Notes: generated by a model from the sequence alone, not told the origin. A DNA stretch of 64,000 bases from Paragemmobacter ruber (GCF_009908315.1 NZ_JAAATW010000002.1:1-64000), one strand, 5' to 3'. Counted from the stretch's first letter, positions 37,276 through 46,219 are shown. A program made the numbers and translations.

Positions 37276-37539
37276 TCAGGTCTTCTGGTGTGGCGGGTGG
37301 GCGTCATGGTCGGGGTCCGATCCTGGCACGGGATCGTAGCCCTGCCCGCCCCACGGATGGCAGCGGCAAAGGCGGTGGGCGGTCAGGTAGCCGCCCTTGA
37401 GGCCGCCGTGGCGTTCCAGCGCCTCGAGCGCGTAGGCGGAACAGGTGGGCTGGAAGCGGCAGCCGTGACCAACCCAGGGTGACAGGATCAGGCGATAGGC
37501 GCGGACGGGAAGTGACAGGAGGCGCGCGAGGGGGGTCAC
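37276..37539 (-). CDS. yidD: Membrane protein insertion efficiency factor YidD
   Basis: YidD is a small membrane-associated protein that assists YidC. The 87-residue product has the signature GCRFQPTCSAYALEALERHG and LCRCHPWGGQGYDPVP. Its start overlaps the rnpA stop by 4 bases. It ends the rpmH-rnpA-yidD unit; yidC is not immediately next here. Confidence 0.94.
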   Translation of the reverse strand: MTPLARLLSLPVRAYRLILSPWVGHGCRFQPTCSAYALEALERHGGLKGGYLTAHRLCRCHPWGGQGYDPVPGSDPDHDAHPPHQKT

Positions 37540-37979
37540 TTGCGGGCCTGATGCACGGAGGTTAGCGCCGCGCGCAGGTCATCGCACAGGGCGGCGAAGT
37601 CGCGGGTGACCGTGGCCTCGGGGCGGGCGACGAGGACGTAATCCCAGCCAGGGCGGGCGAGGGGGGGCAGTACCCCGCGCACCAGCGCGCGCAGGCGGCG
37701 CTTGGCGCGGTTGCGCAGCACGGCGTTGCCGATTTTCTTGGAGGCGGTGAAGCCCACGCGGATGGCAGGATCGCCATCGCCGCGGTCGCGGGCCTGCAGC
37801 AGGAAGCCGCCGGTGCCCTGACGCCTGGCGGAGGCGGCGCGGAGGAAATCGGCGCGGTGGCGCAGGGTGGCGGGGCTTTGCGCCGGGTCTGGGCAAAGCG
37901 AAACCGCCGACGGCGCGGCGGGCGCTTCGGCGGTGTCGCCTTTGCCCGTGTCCATCGGCGGTGTCATCGCGTCACCCAT
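37536..37979 (-). CDS. rnpA: Ribonuclease P protein component
   Basis: RnpA supports the catalytic RNA of RNase P in 5' tRNA maturation. The 147-residue product contains FLRAASARRQGTGGFLLQAR and the RNP motif AVLRNRAKRRLRALVR. Length exceeds the usual ~120 because of a 30-residue low-complexity N-terminus rich in Ala and Pro; the true start may be the ATG at 37967 or further in. It lies 28 bases after rpmH and overlaps yidD. Confidence 0.93.
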   Translation of the reverse strand: MGDAMTPPMDTGKGDTAEAPAAPSAVSLCPDPAQSPATLRHRADFLRAASARRQGTGGFLLQARDRGDGDPAIRVGFTASKKIGNAVLRNRAKRRLRALVRGVLPPLARPGWDYVLVARPEATVTRDFAALCDDLRAALTSVHQARK

Positions 37980-38007
37980 GTCCGGCCCCGGAGGACCGTG
38001 AAAGGGA

Positions 38008-38142
38008 TCAGGCCGAAAGGCGCTTGCGGCCCTTGGCGCGGCGCGCGGCCAGAACCAGACGGCCGCCCTTGGTGGCCATGCGGGCGCGGAAGCCGTGGCG
38101 ACGGCTGCGAACCAGGTTCGACGGTTGGAATGTACGCTTCAT
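38008..38142 (-). CDS. rpmH: 50S ribosomal protein L34
   Basis: L34 is a 44-residue basic protein: [20 protein letters not shown] at the start and [11 protein letters not shown] at the end, both invariant. It is the first gene of the rpmH-rnpA-yidD operon, with a candidate promoter about 70 bases upstream. No dnaA gene lies next to it, as is common in alphaproteobacteria. Confidence 0.97.
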   Translation of the reverse strand: MKRTFQPSNLVRSRRHGFRARMATKGGRLVLAARRAKGRKRLSA

Positions 38143-38212
38143 GGCGGCTCTCCGTGACAATCAGGCAGCGCAAACCCGACGGATTCGAGCGCCGCTTCTA
38201 TTCGAAGCCCGT

Positions 38213-38241
38213 CCTTTACGAGGGGTTGTGTGGCAAGTCAA
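38213..38241 (-). promoter_or_regulatory. Candidate sigma-70-type promoter for rpmH-rnpA-yidD
   Basis: On the minus strand TTGACT (38241-38236) and TAAAGG (38218-38213) are 17 bases apart. It predicts a leader of about 60 bases before rpmH. Confidence 0.5.
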
Positions 38242-38370
38242 CGCAAGGCGGGCCGTTTTTATGAAACATTTCGCCGGGGCGCGGGCCGCATTTGTTGCAA
38301 GGGGCGGGGTTGCGGTCAATGCGGCGTGAGGCGGGTGGCGGCGCGGGGGGGATTTGGTCATGTTCGCCGC

Positions 38371-39114
38371 ATGGAAAACGCTGACATGTCCGAACCTCAG
38401 GGGGATGCCCCGAAACGCCCGGGGCGCATGATTCCCGTGCTGATCCTCTTGGCTGTCGCTGTGCTGGGGGCTGTGTTCCTGCGCGACAGCCTGACCTTCG
38501 ACGCGCTGGCCCGGCATCGCGAGACCCTGATCGCCTATCGCGATGCGCATTACGCGCTGGCGGTGGTGATCTTCGTGCTGGCCTATGTGGGGATCGTGGC
38601 CTTTTCGCTGCCGGGCGCGACGGTGGCCACGCTGACGGGCGGGTTCCTGTTCGGGCTGTTTCCGGGGGTGTTCTACAATCTGGCCGGGGCGACGGTGGGG
38701 GCGGTCGTGCTGTTTCTGGCGGCGCGGGCGGGGTTCGGCGCGGGGCTTGCGGCGAAGATCGAGGCGCAGGGCGGCAAGGTGGCCCGTCTGCGCGCGGCGC
38801 TGGCGGCGAATGAGTGGGAGGTGCTGTTCCTGATGCGGGTCACGCCCATCGTGCCCTTCTTCATGGCGAACCTGATCCCGGCGCTTCTGAACGTGTCTTT
38901 GGTGAAGTTCGCGGTGACGACGGCGGTGGGAATCGTGCCCGGTGCGCTGGTGCTGACATCGGTCGGGTCGGGGCTGGGGGAGGTGTTCGCCACGGGCGGG
39001 ACGCCGGATCTTTCGGTGTTTCTGGAGCCCTATGTGCTGTGGCCCATCATCGGGCTGGTGGCGCTGGGGGTGATGCCGATCGTGGTGCGGTCGCTGCGCC
39101 GGAAGGAGTTGTGA
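38371..39114 (+). CDS. TVP38/TMEM64-like VTT-domain membrane protein
   Basis: VTT (SNARE-associated/DedA-related) proteins are inner-membrane proteins, often linked to lipid scrambling or transport. The product is 247 residues from 38371, or 242 from the ATG at 38386, which has GGAA upstream and may be the true start. It shows about six hydrophobic helices and the family core FSLPGATVATLTGGFLFGLF with RVTPIVPFFMANLIPALLNV. It ends 2 bases before the flavin oxidoreductase gene, so the two are probably co-expressed. Confidence 0.85.
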   Translation: MENADMSEPQGDAPKRPGRMIPVLILLAVAVLGAVFLRDSLTFDALARHRETLIAYRDAHYALAVVIFVLAYVGIVAFSLPGATVATLTGGFLFGLFPGVFYNLAGATVGAVVLFLAARAGFGAGLAAKIEAQGGKVARLRAALAANEWEVLFLMRVTPIVPFFMANLIPALLNVSLVKFAVTTAVGIVPGALVLTSVGSGLGEVFATGGTPDLSVFLEPYVLWPIIGLVALGVMPIVVRSLRRKEL

Positions 39115-39116
39115 GC

Positions 39117-40538
39117 ATGGAAGAGCTGCGGACGGATATCTGCGTGATCGGGGCCGGGTCGGGCGGGCTGTCGGTGGCGGCGGGCGCGGTGCAGATGGGG
39201 GCGCGCGTCGTGCTGATCGAGGCGGGCGAGATGGGCGGGGACTGCCTGAATGCGGGCTGCGTGCCGTCAAAGGCGCTGATCGCGGCGGCGGAAGCGGCCG
39301 CAATGCAGCGGGGATCGGCGCGGTTCGGGGTGGGCGCGGTGGAGCCTGCGGTGGATTTCGGGGCGGTGAAGGATCATGTGGCGGGGGTGATCGCGGCGAT
39401 TGCCCCGGTGGACAGTCAGGAGCGGTTCGAGGGGCTGGGCTGCACGGTGATCCGCGACTGGGCGCGCTTCGTGTCGCCCCGCGCGGTGGAGGCCGGGGGG
39501 CGGCGGATCGTGGCGCGGCGGTTCGTGATCGCCACGGGATCGCGGGCGGTGGTCCCGCCGGTGCCGGGGATCGAGGCGGTGCCCTATCTGACCAACGAGA
39601 CGGTCTTTGGCCTGCGCGAGCGGCCGGAGCATCTGCTGATCCTTGGCGGTGGGCCGATCGGGATGGAGATGGCGCAGGCGCATCGGCGGCTGGGATCGGC
39701 GGTGACGGTGATCGAAGGCGCGCGCGCGCTGGGGCGCGAGGATGCGGAGGCGGCGGCGGTGGTGCTTGCGGCGCTGCGGGCGGAAGGTGTGGAGATCCGC
39801 GAAGGGCAGGGCGTGATGCGGCTGCAGGCGCTGAGCCCCGGGGTGGAGGCGGTGCTGGCGGATGGCACGGTGGTAAAGGGGACGCATCTTCTGGTTGCGG
39901 CCGGGCGCAAGGTGGCGCTGGAGGGGCTGGGGCTGGAAGCGGCGGGGGTGGCCCATGACGCCCGCGGCGTGACGGTGGGGGCAGGCCTGCGATCGGTCAG
40001 CAACCGGCGCGTCTATGCGGTGGGCGACGCGGCGGGGGGCGCGCAGTTCACCCATCTGGCGGGCTATCATGCGGGCATCGTGATCCGGCAGGCGGTGCTG
40101 GGCCTGCCCGCGCGGGTGCGGGGCGACCATATCCCGCGCGTCACCTATACCGAGCCGGAACTGGCGCAGGTGGGGCCGACCGAGGCCGAGGCGCGGGCGC
40201 TGTGGGGCGACAGGCTTTCGGTCAGCCGGGCGGAGTTCCATCATAACGACCGGGCGCAGGCGATGCGGGCGGGCGAGGGCTTTGCCAAGGTGATGATCGC
40301 GCGGGGCCGCGTGGTGGGGGCAACGGTGGTGGGACCCCATGCGGGCGAGGTGCTGGCGCCGCTTGCGCTGGCGGTATCGGCGCGGATGAAGGTTTCGGCG
40401 CTGGCGGGGGTGGTGCTGCCCTATCCGACGCTGGCCGAGATCGGGAAACGCGCGGCGGGGGCCCATTTCGCGCCGAAGCTGTTCGAGAATCCCCGGCTGA
40501 AGCAGGTGGTGCGGCTGGTCCAGCGCTGGTTGCCCTGA
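39117..40538 (+). CDS. Mercuric reductase/dihydrolipoamide dehydrogenase-like flavoprotein
   Basis: The 473-residue product is a class-I pyridine nucleotide-disulfide oxidoreductase. It has the FAD motif VIGAGSGGLSVAAGA, the redox-active CLNAGC (CxxxxC), the NAD(P) motif ILGGGPIGMEMAQ and a second FAD segment VYAVGDAAGG. The C-terminal motif that reads HPTLSE in lipoamide dehydrogenase is YPTLAE here, so the catalytic His is Tyr. The substrate is therefore probably not dihydrolipoamide. GGAAGGAG precedes the ATG. It is adjacent to the VTT protein. Confidence 0.88.
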   Translation: MEELRTDICVIGAGSGGLSVAAGAVQMGARVVLIEAGEMGGDCLNAGCVPSKALIAAAEAAAMQRGSARFGVGAVEPAVDFGAVKDHVAGVIAAIAPVDSQERFEGLGCTVIRDWARFVSPRAVEAGGRRIVARRFVIATGSRAVVPPVPGIEAVPYLTNETVFGLRERPEHLLILGGGPIGMEMAQAHRRLGSAVTVIEGARALGREDAEAAAVVLAALRAEGVEIREGQGVMRLQALSPGVEAVLADGTVVKGTHLLVAAGRKVALEGLGLEAAGVAHDARGVTVGAGLRSVSNRRVYAVGDAAGGAQFTHLAGYHAGIVIRQAVLGLPARVRGDHIPRVTYTEPELAQVGPTEAEARALWGDRLSVSRAEFHHNDRAQAMRAGEGFAKVMIARGRVVGATVVGPHAGEVLAPLALAVSARMKVSALAGVVLPYPTLAEIGKRAAGAHFAPKLFENPRLKQVVRLVQRWLP

Positions 40539-40610
40539 GCGCTGCGCGGGTGCGCCGCTGACATTGCGCCTTTGCGCCGATGTGGTGCCCCGGGGTGGGC
40601 GTTGATTTTT

Positions 40611-40639
40611 GGGTATTTGGGCCAAGATGAAGGGGCAGG
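40611..40639 (+). repeat. Dispersed motif GGGTATTTGGGCCAAGATGAAG, copy 2
   Basis: Nearly identical to 20421-20451 over about 29 bases, with one A/G difference in the CAAGRTG part. It lies in the gap between the flavoprotein and histidine kinase genes. Confidence 0.65.
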
Positions 40640-40781
40640 GCGCGCGATGTGATTGCGCGCGATCTGGGCGCGATGTTCCGTCGTCTTGCGCAGATTGATG
40701 CCTTTTCGCCGGTATCGCCACCTTGCGGGGTTGCGGGCGGGCGGGGGCGATGCGTATTTCAGGGCAGGCAAGGCAGGGAGC

Positions 40782-42218
40782 GTGGTTTTCGTGCGGATCG
40801 GGCGGGGGCGGTTCCTCAACACGCTGTCGGGACGGTTCCTGCTGCTGACCGTGGCCTTTGTCATGCTGGCCGAGGTTCTGATCTTTGTGCCGTCGATCGC
40901 GCGGTTCCGGGCGGATTATATGCTGCTCAGGCTGGAGAAGGCGCAGATCGCCTCGCTGGCACTGCTTGCGGCGGATGATGCGACCGTGGGCGCGGAGCTT
41001 GAGACCGAGCTTCTGAAGAATGCGGAAGTGTTCAACGTCGTGCTGCGGCGCGATGAGGTGCGGCAATTGGTGCTGTCTTCGCCCATTCCGGCGCCGATCC
41101 ATGACACGTTCGATCTGCGGCTGGCGGGGCCGTGGGAATTGATCCGGGATGCGATGGCGGTGCTGGCGGACCCGGAGAACCGGGTGGTGCGGGTGATCGG
41201 CAATCCGGTGCAGGATGCGGGTCTGCTGATCGAGATCACGATGGAGACGGGGCCGCTGCGCAAGGCGATGCTGGAATACGGGTTGCGGATCCTGTTCCTG
41301 TCGGCGCTGATTTCGGTGGTCACGGCCTTTTTGCTGTTTCTGGCGACGCAGCGATTGCTGGTGGTGCCGATCCGCCGGGTGGTTGAGCATATGACCGCCT
41401 ATGCCGAGGCGCCCGAGGATGCGCGGCGCGTGATCGCGCCATCGGCGGAGGTAGAGGAATTGCGCGTGGCGGAAGAGGCGCTGGCGTCGATGCAGACGCA
41501 GTTGACCGGGGCGCTGCGGCAGAAGGAGCGGCTGGCGCAGCTGGGCGGCGCGGTGGCCAAGATCAGCCATGACCTGCGCAACATCCTGACCACGTCGCAA
41601 CTTTTTGCCGACCGGCTGGGGGCGAGCGCCGATCCGGCGGTGGCGCGGGCGGCGCCCAAGCTGGTGGGGTCAATCTCGCGCGCGGTGAGTTTGTGCGAAT
41701 CGACTTTGGCTTTCGGCAAGGCCGAGGAGCCGCCACCGCAACTCAAGCGCTTTGCGCTGCGCACGCTGGTCGAGGATGTGATCGAGGGCGAGGGGCTGGC
41801 AGGCGAGGAGACGGCGGTGGCCTTTCTGGTGGATGTCCCGCCGGGGTTGGTGATCCGGGCCGACAGCGAACAGCTGTATCGGGTGCTGTCGAACCTTGTG
41901 CGCAACGCGCGGCAGGCGATCGAGGCGACCGGACAGCCGGGCACGATCGAGGTGTCGGGCAGCGAGGATGAGCAGGACTGGTGCATCCGCGTGGGCGATA
42001 CCGGGCCGGGCTTGCCGCCGCGCGCCAAGGAGCACCTGTTCGAGGCGTTTCAGGGCGGTGCGCGCAAGGGCGGCACGGGGCTGGGGCTGGCCATCGCGGC
42101 GGAACTGGTGCGCGGGCATGGCGGACGGCTGGAGCTGGCGCGCAGCGATGCCGAAGGGACGGAGTTCATGATCCGCCTGCCCAAGCGGCTGTCGGCGACG
42201 GAGGTGGAGGCGGAGTGA
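40782..42218 (+). CDS. Orphan sensor histidine kinase
   Basis: The product has two membrane helices (RFLLLTVAFVMLAEVLIFVP and FLSALISVVTAFLLFLAT) flanking a periplasmic sensor region of about 160 residues. A HAMP-like linker follows, then an H-box with ISHDLRNIL (phospho-accepting His), N-box VLSNLVRNARQAI, G1 GDTGPGLP and G2 GGTGLGLAIA. The start is uncertain: GTG 40782 or 40791 fit the membrane segment, while the frame is open to an ATG at 40653. No response regulator is adjacent, so its partner is unknown. Confidence 0.82.
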   Translation: MVFVRIGRGRFLNTLSGRFLLLTVAFVMLAEVLIFVPSIARFRADYMLLRLEKAQIASLALLAADDATVGAELETELLKNAEVFNVVLRRDEVRQLVLSSPIPAPIHDTFDLRLAGPWELIRDAMAVLADPENRVVRVIGNPVQDAGLLIEITMETGPLRKAMLEYGLRILFLSALISVVTAFLLFLATQRLLVVPIRRVVEHMTAYAEAPEDARRVIAPSAEVEELRVAEEALASMQTQLTGALRQKERLAQLGGAVAKISHDLRNILTTSQLFADRLGASADPAVARAAPKLVGSISRAVSLCESTLAFGKAEEPPPQLKRFALRTLVEDVIEGEGLAGEETAVAFLVDVPPGLVIRADSEQLYRVLSNLVRNARQAIEATGQPGTIEVSGSEDEQDWCIRVGDTGPGLPPRAKEHLFEAFQGGARKGGTGLGLAIAAELVRGHGGRLELARSDAEGTEFMIRLPKRLSATEVEAE

Positions 42219-42243
42219 TGCGCCGCCTGATTGCTTTTTCCCC

Positions 42244-42272
42244 TTGCGCCCCCGCGGGACCGGGGCTAAACG
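42244..42272 (+). promoter_or_regulatory. Candidate promoter for tRNA-Arg
   Basis: TTGCGC and TAAACG are 17 bases apart, ending about 12 bases before the tRNA 5' end, the right distance for a tRNA promoter. Confidence 0.45.
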
Positions 42273-42284
42273 CAGCGCCACGAC

Positions 42285-42361
42285 GGACCCGTAGCTCAGC
42301 TGGATAGAGCATCAGACTACGAATCTGAGGGTCGGGCGTTCGAATCGCTCCGGGTCCGCCA
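42285..42361 (+). tRNA. tRNA-Arg (anticodon ACG)
   Basis: The full cloverleaf folds: acceptor GGACCCG / CGGGTCC, D-stem GCTC / GAGC, anticodon stem TCAGA / TCTGA with loop CTACGAA (anticodon ACG, which decodes CGN after A-to-I editing), T-arm GGGCG-TTCGAAT-CGCTC, and an encoded CCA end. It is 77 nt with no intron. Confidence 0.96.
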
Positions 42362-42392
42362 CTTCCACAAAGGTTTGAAAACGATGCCCGCC

Positions 42393-43166
42393 TCAATAGG
42401 CGGGGATGCCCAAGGTTCTTTGCAAGAGCCTGCGCAGCTTGCGGTAGTGCGGGTTGCGGCGGTAGCCATCAAGATAGCGCGCGGGGCGTGTGTAGCCGTC
42501 GATCGGCCATTGGTGGAAGGGCGAGCGGATGTTGTCGAGCGCGGCGATGTGGCGGCGGGCGGCGGGCATCTGCGACAGGATCAGCGGCAGGGTCAGCTGA
42601 TCGCGCCGGGCGTAGCGCAGGATATGGGCAAACCATGCCTCCATCGCGTCGATGCAGGCGGGGTGATTGTGCCGCCGCGCGATGACGCCGCCCCAGTAGG
42701 GGGGCTGGGCCAGAAGATCGGGGTGGCGGTCTTGCAGCATGTTGCGCAATTCCCGCAGGATGCGGGCATGTTCCATGGATGCCCTGTCGACCTCGTCGAA
42801 TTCGTCGGCGAGACTGGTGCGGAAGCTGTGGTGCATGCAGCCGAACACTTGGTCGGGCGCTGGCACCAGCGCGGCCCAGAGCGCCTGTGCCGGGGCCAGC
42901 AGATCGACGGTCGGGTCGATGAAGAGAGAGCGGCTGTACTGCGGCAGAAAGCGGTGGGGTCTGACCTTGGGATCGCGCGAACTGCGGGCGGGATCCGCAG
43001 GCAGGATGGGCGTGATCGGCACGAGTTCCCAGCCATTCGGATCGAGTCGCTGATCGGTGAAGCACAGATGCGGGGCATCCTGCACGGACCGCACAGGGGG
43101 CAGGCGGTAGCCGTCGCCGATGATGACAGTATAGACGACCAGAGGGTCGGACGGATCATGTTCCAT
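42393..43166 (-). CDS. DUF616 family protein, possible glycosyltransferase
   Basis: The product of about 257 residues (265 if the GTG at 43190 is used) starts MEHDPSDPLVVYTVIIGDGY and has LCFTDQRLDPNGWELVPI, DPKVRPHRFLPQYSRSLFID and FGCMHHSFRTSLADEFDEV. These fit the DUF616 family, whose members carry a glycosyltransferase-like fold. It lies just after tRNA-Arg, on the opposite strand, and diverges from an acyltransferase gene. A role in surface polysaccharide modification is inference. Confidence 0.7.
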   Translation of the reverse strand: MEHDPSDPLVVYTVIIGDGYRLPPVRSVQDAPHLCFTDQRLDPNGWELVPITPILPADPARSSRDPKVRPHRFLPQYSRSLFIDPTVDLLAPAQALWAALVPAPDQVFGCMHHSFRTSLADEFDEVDRASMEHARILRELRNMLQDRHPDLLAQPPYWGGVIARRHNHPACIDAMEAWFAHILRYARRDQLTLPLILSQMPAARRHIAALDNIRSPFHQWPIDGYTRPARYLDGYRRNPHYRKLRRLLQRTLGIPAY

Positions 43167-43462
43167 CAAAAGAGATGCCCAGAAAACCACATCTGTTCAT
43201 AATAATGAAACCGCTGTGGGCATTCACGAAAATCATCACAGAACAGCCCGCCGCCCCAAGGATCGTTGCGCGAAAGCCTATCGCTGCGCTGCTGGAAGGG
43301 GGTTGCCGTCGGGTCTGGTCTGGGCGTTCGGCCTGTGGTTGTCGGTGTGTTCAGGTTGCACTCGTCCGGCGAATGGCGCAGCATAATGGCAACCGTCGTG
43401 GATGTTGAGGCCAGAGCGGCGCGGTTCGAAATTTCGCCCCATTTGCCCGATAGCGCGTTTGC

Positions 43463-44470
43463 ATGCCCAGAATCCACTCGATCGACTACCTGAAACTGAT
43501 CATCGCCAGCGGCATCGTCTGGGCCCATGTGATGATGCTGACGCAACAGGGGGGCGCAGTCGATTATGTGATCGGGCAGGGGCTCGTGCGCACGGTGGTG
43601 CCGACCTTTGCGGTCATCTCGGGCTTTCTGTTCTACTCTACGCTGCAGCGCGGCAAGGCGGTGCGGTGGATCCTGCAGCTGACGGCGCTTTATGCCTTTT
43701 GGTGGCTGGCCTATCTGCTGGAATGGCTGCCCTATGTCGGGGACAGGCGCACCATCATCCTGGAGGCGGTGTTCGGGCCGCTGCACCTTTGGTACGTGGT
43801 CGCACTGATAATGGCGGTGGTGATGATCACGGTGATCCATCGGTTGGCCGGAGGGGGACGGACAGGGCGTCTTGTTCTGGTCTGGAGCGCCGTCATCTGC
43901 CTGCTGATCGGGACGGGGCTTCATTCGGTGCACTATTTCACGGATGCACATCTGTCGATCCACGTTTATCGCAACGGGCCGTTCCTGATCTTTCCCTATG
44001 CGGTGCTGGGCTATCTGATAGCAGACAGGCTGAACCGTCAGGGCGATGGATGGATGCCGTCGCTGCAGGCAGGATGTCTGATCCTGCTGGGGCTGGCGTT
44101 GCTGCGGCTTGCCGAGGCCGGGCTGGCGCTGATTACCTTCGGGGCGAGCTTTGAGGCCCCGCCGGAGTTTCCCGTTCTTGCCGTCGCCTTCAGCGCGATG
44201 TTCGTGCTGGTGGCGCTGCGGGTTCGGCTGGCGGAACCGCCGGTCAACCTCGCCTTCCTGTCGATGCTGATCTACTTTTTGCATTTCATGGTGGTGGTGA
44301 CGCTGCTCAATTTCGGGATCACGCGTGTCTTTGTGCTGACGGCGCTGGGGGTGGCTGTTCCGGCCGTGCTGGGGCTGGGGATGCTGGCGCTGGCCCCTGT
44401 GGTGGCGGGACTGGTTCCCGAAGGACTGGCGCGGCGGATGAGCATCCGCGACCCTGCGGGGCGGCGCTGA
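43463..44470 (+). CDS. Acyltransferase-3 family membrane protein
   Basis: This family O-acylates sugars of surface polysaccharides or similar molecules. The 335-residue product has about ten hydrophobic helices and the N-terminal signature IDYLKLIIASGIVWAHVMML with the expected histidine; the Arg usually before it is Lys. It includes PTFAVISGFLFYSTL and GPLHLWYVVALI, also typical. It is divergent from the DUF616 gene, and the pair may act on cell-surface glycans. Confidence 0.82.
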   Translation: MPRIHSIDYLKLIIASGIVWAHVMMLTQQGGAVDYVIGQGLVRTVVPTFAVISGFLFYSTLQRGKAVRWILQLTALYAFWWLAYLLEWLPYVGDRRTIILEAVFGPLHLWYVVALIMAVVMITVIHRLAGGGRTGRLVLVWSAVICLLIGTGLHSVHYFTDAHLSIHVYRNGPFLIFPYAVLGYLIADRLNRQGDGWMPSLQAGCLILLGLALLRLAEAGLALITFGASFEAPPEFPVLAVAFSAMFVLVALRVRLAEPPVNLAFLSMLIYFLHFMVVVTLLNFGITRVFVLTALGVAVPAVLGLGMLALAPVVAGLVPEGLARRMSIRDPAGRR

Positions 44471-44590
44471 ACCGGGCCACAGGGCGGCGCGGTCGGCCTT
44501 TCCCTTTGGTTGCGAAGGTGGCATGTCTGCGGCGGGCGCGCATCGCCTAAGGCGGTGCGGGACGGACGGACAAGCCAAGGAGACCGGGCG

Positions 44591-46096
44591 ATGCTGAGCG
44601 GGAAGCACCTGATTGCGGGGGAATGGGTCGGCGGGGGGGAGACCTTCACCTCGGCCCCGGCCAGCGGGGAAGGCCAGATTTTTGCCAGCGGTGGCGCGGC
44701 CGAGGTGGAGCGCGCGGTGGCTGCGGCAGAGGCGGCCTTCTGGTCCTATTCCGCCCTCGCGCGGGAAGATCGGGCGGCCTTCCTGAACCGCATCGCCGAT
44801 GAGATCGAGGCGCGCGGGGCAGACCTTACGGCCATCGGCACCGCCGAGACGGGCCTGCCCGCCGCACGGCTGGAAGGCGAGCGGGGGCGCACCACGGGGC
44901 AGTTGCGCCTGTTTGCCAAGCATATCCTGTCGGACGCCTATCTGGATCTGCGCCATGACGTGGCGCTGCCCGACCGCCAGCCCTTGCCGCGCCCCGACAT
45001 CCGCCTGATGCAGCGCCCGGTGGGACCGGTGGCGGTGTTCGGGGCATCGAACTTTCCGCTGGCCTTTTCCACGGCGGGTGGGGATACGGCCTCGGCCCTT
45101 GCGGCGGGGTGCCCGGTGGTGGTGAAGGGGCATCCGGCCCATCCGGGGACCGGCGAGGTGGTGGCGCAGGCGATCCATGCGGCGATCAAGGCCACAGGCG
45201 TGCATCCGGGCGTGTTCAGCCTGATCCAGGGTGTGGGCAATGATCTGGGCGAGGCACTGGTGCAGCATCCGCTGATCACGGCGGTGGGTTTCACCGGGTC
45301 GCTGCGCGGGGGGCGGGCGCTGTTTGATCTCTGTGCGCGGCGGCCGGTGCCGATCCCGTTCTTTGGTGAATTGGGATCGGTCAACCCGGTCTTCCTGCTG
45401 CCCGGCGCCCTTGCCGCGCGGGGCGAGGCGGTGGCGAAGGGCTGGGTCGGGTCCCTGACCATGGGGGCGGGGCAGTTCTGCACCAATCCGGGCATTGTCC
45501 TGATGATCGACGGGGTGGGGGCGGATGGTTTTGTCACCGCAGCGCAGGAGGCGGCTGGGGCGGTGGCGGCGCAGGTGATGCTCACGGACGGGATTGCCGC
45601 GGCCTATCGCGCGGGGCGCGACCGGGTGGCAGCGCAGGGGGGCGTGCGCGAGGTGCTGGCCACGCCCTGCGACGGGCGCCGCGCGACGCCTGCGATCTAT
45701 GAGGTGGCGGGCAAGGACTGGCTGGCCAATCATGCCTTGGGCGACGAGGTGTTTGGGCCGATGGGTCTGATCGTCCGCGTGTCCGATTTCGCCGAGATGG
45801 AGGCGATGGCGCGGTCGCTGGAGGGGCAGTTGACCTGCACCTTGCAGATGGAGGACGGCGATACCGATCTGGCCCGGCGCCTGATGCCGGTGCTGGAGCG
45901 CAAGGCGGGCCGCGTGCTTGCCAACGGTTTCCCGACGGGGGTCGAGGTCTGCGAGGCGATGGTCCATGGCGGGCCCTACCCGGCCAGCACCAATTTCGGC
46001 GCGACGAGCGTGGGCACCATGGCCATCCGCCGCTGGTTGCGGCCGGTGAGCTATCAGAACCTGCCCGAGGCTTTGTTGCCGGACGCGTTGCGCTGA
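44591..46096 (+). CDS. Aldehyde dehydrogenase, alpha-ketoglutaric semialdehyde type
   Basis: The enzyme oxidises an aldehyde to an acid with NAD(P); the closest recognisable family is 2,5-dioxovalerate (alpha-ketoglutaric semialdehyde) dehydrogenase. The 501-residue product has the NAD-binding region GPVAVFGASNFPLAF, FFGELGSVNPVF with the catalytic Glu, and catalytic Cys297 in GQFCTNPG. AAGGAGA precedes the ATG. No sugar-acid or hydroxyproline degradation genes are adjacent, so its pathway is unresolved. Confidence 0.85.
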   Translation: MLSGKHLIAGEWVGGGETFTSAPASGEGQIFASGGAAEVERAVAAAEAAFWSYSALAREDRAAFLNRIADEIEARGADLTAIGTAETGLPAARLEGERGRTTGQLRLFAKHILSDAYLDLRHDVALPDRQPLPRPDIRLMQRPVGPVAVFGASNFPLAFSTAGGDTASALAAGCPVVVKGHPAHPGTGEVVAQAIHAAIKATGVHPGVFSLIQGVGNDLGEALVQHPLITAVGFTGSLRGGRALFDLCARRPVPIPFFGELGSVNPVFLLPGALAARGEAVAKGWVGSLTMGAGQFCTNPGIVLMIDGVGADGFVTAAQEAAGAVAAQVMLTDGIAAAYRAGRDRVAAQGGVREVLATPCDGRRATPAIYEVAGKDWLANHALGDEVFGPMGLIVRVSDFAEMEAMARSLEGQLTCTLQMEDGDTDLARRLMPVLERKAGRVLANGFPTGVEVCEAMVHGGPYPASTNFGATSVGTMAIRRWLRPVSYQNLPEALLPDALR

Positions 46097-46219
46097 TCTG
46101 ATTGCGCGGGCCAGATTGCGCGGGCCGGGCCGGGGCGGCCCTGCCCGCATTTCCTTTGTCTCGCCTGCGCGCCTTCGCGCTTCGGCTCGGCTGATGGGGG
46201 TTCCACCCCCAAACCCCCT

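Noticed and set aside
39267-41600. Long minus-strand open frame opposite the flavoprotein and histidine kinase genes
   Set aside because: Antisense artefact of high GC3; the + strand genes carry clear catalytic motifs.
42285-42361. tRNA-Arg as an attachment site for an integrated island
   Set aside because: No integrase and no repeat of the tRNA 3' end was seen downstream within the window.
43166-46150. Very long minus-strand open frame opposite the acyltransferase and aldehyde dehydrogenase genes
   Set aside because: It is Arg/His/Pro-rich with no domain motifs and arises from GC-rich third positions antisense to well-supported genes.
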